This document shows positions 58,390-64,000 of a stretch of 64,000 bases of DNA, in pieces. Position 1 is the first letter of the stretch. Each line of letters opens with the position of its first letter. Below the pieces are notes generated by a model. That model searched no databases, was not told where the DNA came from, and worked only from the letters and a program-made list of their open reading frames with translations. Position numbers and translations under genes: made by a program. Origin of the DNA: an uncultured Gammaproteobacteria bacterium (lineage in GTDB: Bacteria; Pseudomonadota; Gammaproteobacteria; Eutrophobiales; Eutrophobiaceae); contig OY282354.1 in NCBI GenBank assembly GCA_958295485.1, positions 434,001-498,000 on the forward strand, read 5' to 3'.

Positions 58390-58975
58390 TTGGCCGAGCG
58401 GCTTTGCGGGCTGTTTTTCCGTTCCGCGCGAAGTCACTCCAAAACAGCCCGCAAAGCCACTCTTGGTCCGGTCAGCTTTGCAGGTATGGTCTTGGCTTGG
58501 CAAAGGCATATTTTTTCGGGAATCCGGGAGAGATGGAGGCTATCGCGGTTGGCCGAGCGGCTTTGCGGGCTGTTTTTCCGTTCCGCGCGAAGTCACTCCA
58601 AAACAGCCCGCAAAGCCGCTCTTGGTCCGGTTAGTTTTGCGAGTATGGTCTTGGCTTGGCAAAGGCATATTTTTTCGGAAATCCGGGAGAGATGGAGGCT
58701 ATCGCGGTTGGCCGAGCGGCTTTGCGGGCTGTTTTTCCGTTCCGCGCGAAGTCACTCCAAAACAGCCCGCAAAGCCGCTCTTGGTCCGGTTAGTTTTGCG
58801 AGTATGGTCTTGGCTTGGCAAAGGCATACTTTTTCGGGAATCCGGGAGAGATGGAGGCTATCGCGGTTGGCCGGGCGGCTTTGCGGGCTGTTTTTCCGTT
58901 CCGCGCGAAGTCACTCCAAAACAGCCCGCAAAGCCGCTCTTGATCCGGTTAGCTTTATAAGTATGATCTTGCGCC
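58390..58975 (+). repeat. Four-copy tandem array of a 159-bp hairpin repeat
   Basis: Copies start at 58390, 58549, 58708 and 58867, exactly 159 bases apart; the last is cut at about 58975. Each begins TTGGCCGAGCGG (the fourth has one change). In the middle copies the next 66 bases form a perfect 22-bp inverted repeat around a 22-base loop (core GCGGGCTGTTTT and AAAACAGCCCGC). The tail reads TATGGTCTTGGCTTGGCAAA and GAGATGGAGGCTATCGCGG. The unit is divisible by three, so false frames run through it. A related single copy lies inverted at 40685-40880. Confidence 0.9.
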
Positions 58976-59011
58976 GGCAGTGTAACAATAACTATTTTTG
59001 AGGATCATTTG

Positions 59012-60688
59012 ATGTTGACAGATATAGAAATTGCCCAGCAGGCGAGCAAAAAGCGCATCATCGAGCTTGCCCGGGAACAATATGGCGTTGGGAGTGAGCA
59101 CCTGGAGCCTTATGGTCATTACAAGGCCAAACTGTCCCTTGACTATATCGATAGCCTGAAAGACAAGGCCGATGGCAAGCTGATCCTGACCACCGCCATC
59201 AGTCCCACGCCGGCGGGGGAGGGCAAGACCACGACCACCGTCGGTCTGGGTGACGCCATGAACAGGATAGGCAAAAAAACTCTCATATGCCTGCGTGAAC
59301 CTTCCCTCGGCCCCTGTTTCGGCATCAAGGGCGGCGCGGCGGGTGGAGGTTATGCCCAAGTGGTGCCCATGGAGGACATCAACCTGCACTTTACCGGTGA
59401 CTTCCATGCCATAGGGTCTGCCCATAACCTGCTGTCGGCGATGATCGACAACCACATTCACCAGGGCAATGCGCTGGATATTGATCCTCGTTTGCTCGCC
59501 TGGAAACGGGTGGTGGATATGAACGACCGGGCGCTGAGAAAAATCGTCGTTGCCCTGGGCGGCGCGGCCAATGGTTTCCCGCGGGAAGACGGCTATGACA
59601 TTACCGTTGCCTCCGAAGTCATGGCGATCTTCTGCCTGGCGACTTCCCTTGCCGACCTGAAAACGCGTCTTGGCAATATCGTCGTTGGTTACACCCGGGG
59701 TGATAAAAAACCGGTTTACGCCCGTGACCTCAACGCCCAGGGGGCGATGGCGGCGTTGTTGAAAGATGCAATCAAACCGAACCTGGTGCAAACTCTGGAA
59801 AACAACCTCGCTCTTGTGCACGGCGGTCCCTTTGCCAACATTGCCCACGGTTGTAACAGCGTGACCGCGACGAAGACCGCATTGAAACTTGCGGATTACG
59901 TGATCACCGAGGCCGGGTTCGGCGCTGACCTGGGCGCGGAAAAGTTCATTGACATCAAGTGCCGCATGGCGGGATTGAAACCCGCGGCCGTGGTGTTGGT
60001 GGCGACTATCCGGGCCATGAAATACCACGGCGGCGTCAATAAACAGGACTTGAACGCGGCAAACCTGGCCGCGCTCGACAAGGGCCTGGTGAATCTTGAA
60101 CGCCACTTCAATAACATCCGGAACCATTATGGTCTGCCCTGCGTGGTGTCCATCAATCACTTTACCCATGATACCGATGCGGAAATCGAGCTGCTCAAAA
60201 GTCGGGTGGAAGCGTTGGGCGGCAAAGCAGTGGTTGCCCGGCATTGGGCAGAGGGCGGGGCCGGCGCCGAGGAGTTGGCGAGCGTCGTCGCCGATATTGT
60301 GGATAATCACCCCGGGCGGCATAGCTACGTTTATGCAGACAACGCTTCCCTGTGGGAAAAGATAGAAGCTGTTGCCAAAAAGATATATGGCGCGGGCAGC
60401 GTTACGGCCAACAGCAAGGTCAGGGCGGAGATTGATAAACTGAACCGGGATTACGGCAACTTCCCGGTATGTATGGCGAAAACCCAGATGTCGTTCACTG
60501 CCGACCCCGCGACCCGCGGCGCTCCGGAAGGACACAACGTGGAAATCAGTGAGGTCAGGTTGTCGAATGGCGCCGGTTTCATCGTCGCCATTGCCGGCAA
60601 CATGATGACGATGCCGGGCTTGCCGAAAGTCCCTGCCGCAGAGAAGATCGACGTCGATGCCGACGGCAATATTACCGGCCTGTTCTGA
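59012..60688 (+). CDS. fhs: Formate-tetrahydrofolate ligase
   Basis: 558 residues from ATG 59012, with GAGG just upstream. The nucleotide loop [18 protein letters not shown] and the block [20 protein letters not shown] are diagnostic. It makes 10-formyl-THF from formate and ATP. This fits the one-carbon flow expected from sarcosine and N-methyl demethylation elsewhere in the window. The long opposite-strand frame across it is a shadow. Confidence 0.96.
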   Translation: MLTDIEIAQQASKKRIIELAREQYGVGSEHLEPYGHYKAKLSLDYIDSLKDKADGKLILTTAISPTPAGEGKTTTTVGLGDAMNRIGKKTLICLREPSLGPCFGIKGGAAGGGYAQVVPMEDINLHFTGDFHAIGSAHNLLSAMIDNHIHQGNALDIDPRLLAWKRVVDMNDRALRKIVVALGGAANGFPREDGYDITVASEVMAIFCLATSLADLKTRLGNIVVGYTRGDKKPVYARDLNAQGAMAALLKDAIKPNLVQTLENNLALVHGGPFANIAHGCNSVTATKTALKLADYVITEAGFGADLGAEKFIDIKCRMAGLKPAAVVLVATIRAMKYHGGVNKQDLNAANLAALDKGLVNLERHFNNIRNHYGLPCVVSINHFTHDTDAEIELLKSRVEALGGKAVVARHWAEGGAGAEELASVVADIVDNHPGRHSYVYADNASLWEKIEAVAKKIYGAGSVTANSKVRAEIDKLNRDYGNFPVCMAKTQMSFTADPATRGAPEGHNVEISEVRLSNGAGFIVAIAGNMMTMPGLPKVPAAEKIDVDADGNITGLF

Positions 60689-60953
60689 GACAGGTAAATC
60701 CACGGATTATGCGGATGCACGCAGATTAAACCCCTGACTTCATTCTCCAGTCACAGGCGCTCGTGGCAGTCAAGCCTTGACAAGGCGCTCTTGTCATTGT
60801 CTTCCTCAAGGAATTGTTGCATAAAAGGCCCGTCATGGTAGATAATTTTAACTGTACGCCCGTAGCGGTGTGCGTCGCGCAAGGATAGAGCGCCACAGCG
60901 CGAAGCGCCGTCAAATGAATCTCAGGACTGAATGAGGTAGTAAATCAAAATAT
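60689..60953. other. Intergenic region between fhs and tRNA-Arg
   Basis: 265 bases. A minus frame of about 55 codons (SLRDAHRYGRTVKIIYHDGP, then FMQQFLEEDNDKSALSRLDC) has protein-like composition but no start and no family I recognise. GCGCCACAGCGCGAAGCGCC near 60888 forms a hairpin. CGCCCGTAGC and GGATAGAGC occur there as in the adjacent tRNA-Arg, possibly a decayed tRNA duplicate. Confidence 0.25.
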
Positions 60954-61030
60954 GCGCCCGTAGCTCAGCTGGATAGAGTACCTGGCTACGAACTAGGGGG
61001 TCGGAGGTTCGAATCCTTCCGGGCGCGCCA
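60954..61030 (+). tRNA. tRNA-Arg (anticodon ACG)
   Basis: A 77-base tRNA starting GCGCCCGTAGCTCAGCTGG and ending CGCGCCA with CCA encoded. The anticodon loop CTACGAA between CCTGG and CTAGG gives ACG. The Fic gene on the other strand ends two bases beyond it, so this may be the edge of an accessory segment. Confidence 0.94.
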
Positions 61031-61031
61031 T

Positions 61032-62141
61032 TCAAAGGGTTGCTAATCGATAGCTGGCGCTGCGTCCGCCGGCCGGGTTCTTGACCAGGATGCCCCGACC
61101 GAGTAATTTTTGTATGTCTCTCAGGGCCGTATCAGTAGAGCACTTTGCAAGTTTGGCGTATTTGGACGTATTCATGTGCCCTTTGAAATCATCCAGCATG
61201 CGGTTAATAACAAGTCGCTGGCGTTCATTAACCGGTTGTTGATTCACTTTTTCCCAAAGTTTAGCCTTATAAAGAACAGCTGCCAGTGTGTCCCCGGCGC
61301 TCTCAATCGACCGGTTGAGACAGTCAAGAAACCAGACAAGCCATCCTGTTACATCAAGACCGTCACGTTGCTGTTGTTCCAGGCATTCATAATAAGATTT
61401 TCGTTCGAGTTCGACCTGGGAAGACATGCTGTAAAACCGTTCCTTGCTCGCGTCCGCACGCGCAAGCGACATATCGGCAATGGCGCGGGCAATGCGCCCG
61501 TTGCCGTCTTCAAAAGGATGTATCGTGACAAACCAGAAATGCGCCAGCCCTGCCTTGAGTACCGGGTCTATTGCTTGAGCCCTGTTGAACCAGCTTAAGA
61601 ACTGCGTCATTTCCGTATCAAGACGTTCAGCGCCGGGCGCTTCAAAATGGACTTTCTCGCGCCCGATGGGCCCGGAAACCACTTGCATCGGCCCGGCCTC
61701 CGGCGTGCGCCAGGCGCCGACCGTGATCAGTCGCATACCACTTCGACCGGTTGGAAACAGGGTCGCTTGCCAGGCCTGCAGACGTTCGGCAGTCAGTTCC
61801 CGATCATGCTGTTGCGTAGCATCCAGTGTCATTTCGACAACCCCTTCGACTTCGCGTCCCGTGGGGACCAGCCCACCTGTTTCAATCCCCAGGCGACGGG
61901 CAATGGAAGAACGAACCTCACCAGGGTCCAGGTATTCGCCCTCTATCGCCGATGATTTGACGACATCATTCGTCAGGGTGTTCAGACTGGCTTCTGTCCT
62001 CAGATCAAAGCCCAGGGACTTCATTCGGCCGAGTAATTCTCCCTGTCGATAGCGCAATGCCGACAGTTTGGAGGATAGCGCTTCACTGTCCCAGGTGAAG
62101 TTTGGCCAGTCCGGGTTTTGATGTATATAGGTCGTATTCAC
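61032..62141 (-). CDS. Fic family protein (AMP transferase type)
   Basis: 369 residues from a GTG start at 62141, preceded by GGAG. The Fic motif HPFEDGNGR is complete at 208-216. SSAIEG at 63-68 fits the inhibitory (S/T)xxxE(G/N) motif, so the protein is probably self-inhibited. The N-terminal region resembles DUF4172 and the C-terminus looks like a winged helix (KLAKCSTDTALRDIQKLLGR). Fic proteins modify target proteins with AMP or other nucleotides. Target unknown. The gene abuts tRNA-Arg and has an inverted repeat at its promoter. Confidence 0.88.
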   Translation of the reverse strand: MNTTYIHQNPDWPNFTWDSEALSSKLSALRYRQGELLGRMKSLGFDLRTEASLNTLTNDVVKSSAIEGEYLDPGEVRSSIARRLGIETGGLVPTGREVEGVVEMTLDATQQHDRELTAERLQAWQATLFPTGRSGMRLITVGAWRTPEAGPMQVVSGPIGREKVHFEAPGAERLDTEMTQFLSWFNRAQAIDPVLKAGLAHFWFVTIHPFEDGNGRIARAIADMSLARADASKERFYSMSSQVELERKSYYECLEQQQRDGLDVTGWLVWFLDCLNRSIESAGDTLAAVLYKAKLWEKVNQQPVNERQRLVINRMLDDFKGHMNTSKYAKLAKCSTDTALRDIQKLLGRGILVKNPAGGRSASYRLATL

Positions 62142-62171
62142 CGCATCTCCTGCGGTAAATGTAACGCATAA

Positions 62172-62210
62172 TCACCGCAAAGGCAATATCCGCCGTATAT
62201 TTTGCGGTGA
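62172..62210 (-). promoter_or_regulatory. Perfect 10-bp inverted repeat upstream of the Fic gene
   Basis: TCACCGCAAA at 62172-62181 and TTTGCGGTGA at 62201-62210 are perfect complements with 19 bases between. A further partial half-site TGCGGTAAAT lies at 62151-62160, nearer the start codon. The winged-helix-like C-terminus of the Fic protein may bind here (inference). Confidence 0.5.
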
Positions 62211-62235
62211 ATAAGGGGATGACTCAATAGAGAGG

Positions 62236-62257
62236 TGGCCCCGAAAAACTGGACACT
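62236..62257. mobile_element. Possible IS3-family terminal scar
   Basis: TGGCCCCGAAAAACTGGACA followed by CT resembles the terminal inverted repeat of IS3-family elements. No transposase and no opposite end were found within this window, so only a scar could remain. Confidence 0.3.
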
Positions 62258-62336
62258 GACTTAAGTGGGTAAGCAACTTACAATCAACGCCGGCCACACT
62301 CAACACTTGACCGGCAAACACCGGATCAGGTTTACT

Positions 62337-62687
62337 TTAACTCGCTGCCTTCACAGGAGGCGGCATAACAGGGGCTGTGGATCCACTTAAGAAATGAAAA
62401 ATGTTGTTCAGATAAATGGGGCTACCTCTGTTGACTGCCTCCAGGTACCCGGCTTCGGTTTGTAAGTCCGCGCGGGTCAGGGGGTGGCCGTCCAACCAGG
62501 CCCCGGTGAATTTCAGTGACAGGCTGTTCGTATCGGCCGTGACCTTGATTTCAGGGGGCATCGTGTAAGAGCGGCTCTGGTTCATGACGCAGGACAACCT
62601 GAGCAGGATGGCAAGACGTAGTGTTTTCTCCCGGTCTTCGGGGAGGGCTTCCGCGGCCTGCCGGTGGCCGGCGTCGTTCCAGTGGGG
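62337..62687 (-). pseudogene. C-terminal remnant of exopolyphosphatase (Ppx/GppA)
   Basis: On the minus strand an open frame from about 62687 reads EDREKTLRLAILLRLSCVMN, QSRSYTMPPEIKVTADTNSL and GAWLDGHPLTRADLQTEAGY. This is the end of the Ppx/GppA C-terminal domain (compare RLAvLLRLa...rSR and HPLTRADLeqEA...YL). The frame begins at the stop codon of the AbiEii gene and lacks everything before it, roughly 400 codons. Either the AbiE pair inserted into ppx, or this tail was left behind by a deletion. Confidence 0.72.
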
Positions 62688-62688
62688 G

Positions 62689-63588
62689 TCATGGTTTCAC
62701 CTCATCCAAGCGGGTAAGCGAATCGCCCAGGGTCCGGGTGATTTTATCCTGGGTAAAAGTGATGAATTCCGGGCGTTTAACGGTGCGGTCGGCTTGGGAT
62801 GAGCCCAGGAAACGTAGCATTTCATGTTGGAATTTTCCTGTTTCAAACCACCCGGGCAGTTCGTTGATTTTATTCTCCGCCTTCTCTTTGTAATCGATTA
62901 TCCGGTGGTCAGTCAGTTTCAGTCTGAGCATTTCCGGGTTGATTTCCTCGCCCTGTTGCAGTAACCAGATGATGTCCCAGATATCGCGGGCCATGATGTT
63001 GCGCCGGGCCGCCAGGGCAACCAACTTGTCCGCCAGGATCTCCGATTTTGAGGAACTCAGGAACAGCATGGAGTCATAACCCCCAGGCAACGTGTCATAA
63101 TGGGTATGGAGCAACCGGGGCGAAGCATCATGGGTTGGAAGACTGGCAATATCGATATGGACTCGCTGGGCCGGCATATCACGGCGCTGCGGCGCGACCG
63201 GGATAATAATTTTCCAGGTGTTCACCTGTCCGCTGTATTGGCTGCTGTCCTGCCGGCGCCGACTTGGCGGTCTGACCTCAACAGGCAAACGGTAACGGTC
63301 ATGCAGGTAACGTTCTATCTCCAGCCGGATGGCGTCAAACTGCGGGGCCTTGAATGCCGGGCCGGCGTGGAAATCCAGGTCCTCGCTGTACCGATTGGAA
63401 CCATGACACAATCTCAGGCAAGTGCCGCCGATAAAGGCCATGCCAGGGAGGGTGAGTTCCTTTTGTTGCAACAGAAAAAAAATGTCATAGTGGATCAATT
63501 CTTTTTCTATGGCCGTTTTCATCATCGCCAATTCGGGATTGGACTTTATGATGATGCCGGCGCGTTCAGACAGCGAGGCTTTGTTCAT
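62689..63588 (-). CDS. abiEii: AbiEii/AbiGii-type nucleotidyltransferase toxin
   Basis: 299 residues. The nucleotidyltransferase motif GGTCLRLCHGSNRYSEDLDF is at 54-73, with the paired acids Asp70 and Asp72. KSEILADKLVALAARRNIMA is the usual second block. AbiEii toxins are thought to modify tRNA or nucleotides and give phage defence through growth arrest. Overlap of 23 bases with the gene upstream (antitoxin) fits the AbiE operon. Confidence 0.85.
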   Translation of the reverse strand: MNKASLSERAGIIIKSNPELAMMKTAIEKELIHYDIFFLLQQKELTLPGMAFIGGTCLRLCHGSNRYSEDLDFHAGPAFKAPQFDAIRLEIERYLHDRYRLPVEVRPPSRRRQDSSQYSGQVNTWKIIIPVAPQRRDMPAQRVHIDIASLPTHDASPRLLHTHYDTLPGGYDSMLFLSSSKSEILADKLVALAARRNIMARDIWDIIWLLQQGEEINPEMLRLKLTDHRIIDYKEKAENKINELPGWFETGKFQHEMLRFLGSSQADRTVKRPEFITFTQDKITRTLGDSLTRLDEVKP

Positions 63589-64000
63589 GGATGATCTCCT
63601 CGTAGACTTCCATGTTGATCAGGTCCAGGTTCCGTCTGACCCGCCTCAGGTCGGCCAGGGCCAACCCGGGGCGGGCCAGCCTGAGGGGACGTTCGGCCGG
63701 CGTGACCGTATTTGCCAGGATCTCTTTCTCCTGACGACTGGTGTGGGTAAACTCGATGACGCCATAGGGGGTCGAATAGGTCTGGCTGCGCCCGGTAGTC
63801 ATCACTGTCAGGTAATCCAGCGTCACCTGGCTGATGATGCTGTACTCCGACAGGGCGGTTTCCAGGCTGATATAGGAGAATTGGCCGGGGCGCAACAGCA
63901 CGGCAATCTCCTCTGACTTATGGGGACGGCGGGCAAATTCATGCGGATAAATGTAGATGCCGCGACACACGCGACGCAAAAGTCCGTTGTCAATGGCGCG
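63566..64000 (-). CDS. abiEi: AbiEi-type antitoxin, N-terminus outside window
   Basis: At least 144 residues are visible; the frame stays open to the edge (RAIDNGLLRRVCRGIYIYP), so TTG 63979 is not the true start. LRRVCRGIYIYP is the end of the N-terminal winged helix of AbiEi, and SYISLETALSEYSIISQVTL follows as usual. AbiEi represses its own promoter and blocks the AbiEii toxin. The stop overlaps the toxin start. Confidence 0.8.
   Translation of the reverse strand, partial: RAIDNGLLRRVCRGIYIYPHEFARRPHKSEEIAVLLRPGQFSYISLETALSEYSIISQVTLDYLTVMTTGRSQTYSTPYGVIEFTHTSRQEKEILANTVTPAERPLRLARPGLALADLRRVRRNLDLINMEVYEEIIHEQSLAV

Noticed and set aside
58390..58975. CRISPR array
   Set aside because: The units are 159 bases and nearly identical throughout, without unique spacers, and no cas genes are present.
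58270..59001. A 243-codon frame with internal repeats (LAERLCGLFFRSARSHSKTA)
   Set aside because: It begins inside tRNA-Ser and only reads through the 159-bp hairpin array; the unit is a multiple of three, so frames stay open. A second frame at 58463-58960 is equally open, which argues against coding.
58955..60703. A 582-codon frame opposite fhs
   Set aside because: It lies entirely antisense to a fully conserved fhs gene and has no recognisable family; a shadow of biased codon use.

Overview
The window looks like a chromosome segment of a marine or host-associated gammaproteobacterium. The order recA-recX-alaS-lysC-csrA-tRNA-Ser-tRNA-Arg, the block pcnB-folK-(dNK)-panB-panC and the pair queA-tgt are all arrangements common in Gammaproteobacteria. 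Around these housekeeping blocks lie catabolic and uptake genes: three TonB-dependent receptors, a DddP-type DMSP lyase, a complete heterotetrameric sarcosine oxidase operon with a Rieske oxygenase, and two different hydantoinase/oxoprolinase systems. No rRNA, CRISPR array or intact transposase was found. At least seven gene remnants are recognisable, which suggests ongoing gene erosion (inference).

Layout. 1-1622: thiamine-diphosphate keto-acid decarboxylase, cut by the window edge. 1717-3740: a scarred stretch with an IS256-type transposase start fused to a GcvT tail, an AAA ATPase with DUF4143, a HEPN remnant and a possible phage tail remnant. 3754-10319 (minus): dddP, a sodium:solute symporter, a secreted metallo-beta-lactamase-fold hydrolase and a TonB-dependent receptor. 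10589-20892 (plus): MalT-type LuxR regulator, short HyuA, DUF917, TonB receptor, NCS1 permease and AraC regulator, a candidate hydantoin or nucleobase utilisation locus. 20917-29817 (minus): operon Rieske oxygenase - soxB - soxD - soxA - soxG - DMGDH-like dehydrogenase, fitting stepwise N-demethylation of glycine betaine or a related compound. 30067-34024: tRNA-Glu, pcnB, folK, a dead deoxynucleoside kinase, panB, panC. 34058-40667: a Met/His-rich outer-membrane protein, then a FecI/FecR/TonB-receptor cassette bounded by a duplicated 5' end of the CmoA-like methyltransferase gene that follows it. 40685-45792: hairpin repeat, EamA transporter, tRNA-Leu, queA, tgt, 73-bp tandem repeats, O-antigen ligase. 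45815-47069 (minus): glycosyltransferase and the tail of a dead FAD oxidase. 47132-52164: HMG-CoA-lyase-like protein, HyuA, HyuB. 52381-58186: recA, recX, alaS, lysC, csrA. 58256-61030: tRNA-Ser, a four-copy 159-bp hairpin array, fhs, tRNA-Arg. 61032-64000 (minus): accessory end with Fic, a possible IS3 scar, an exopolyphosphatase tail and an AbiE-type toxin-antitoxin pair cut by the window edge.

How it fits together. DddP acts on DMSP. The Rieske-Sox-DMGDH operon acts on methylated amines such as betaine. Formate-tetrahydrofolate ligase could handle the one-carbon units released. This suggests a lifestyle built on osmolytes and N-methyl compounds in seawater or a host. The most unusual structural signals are the 159-bp hairpin array beside tRNA-Ser with an inverted single copy 18 kb away, the duplicated junction around the FecI/FecR/receptor cassette, and recX with no conventional start codon.
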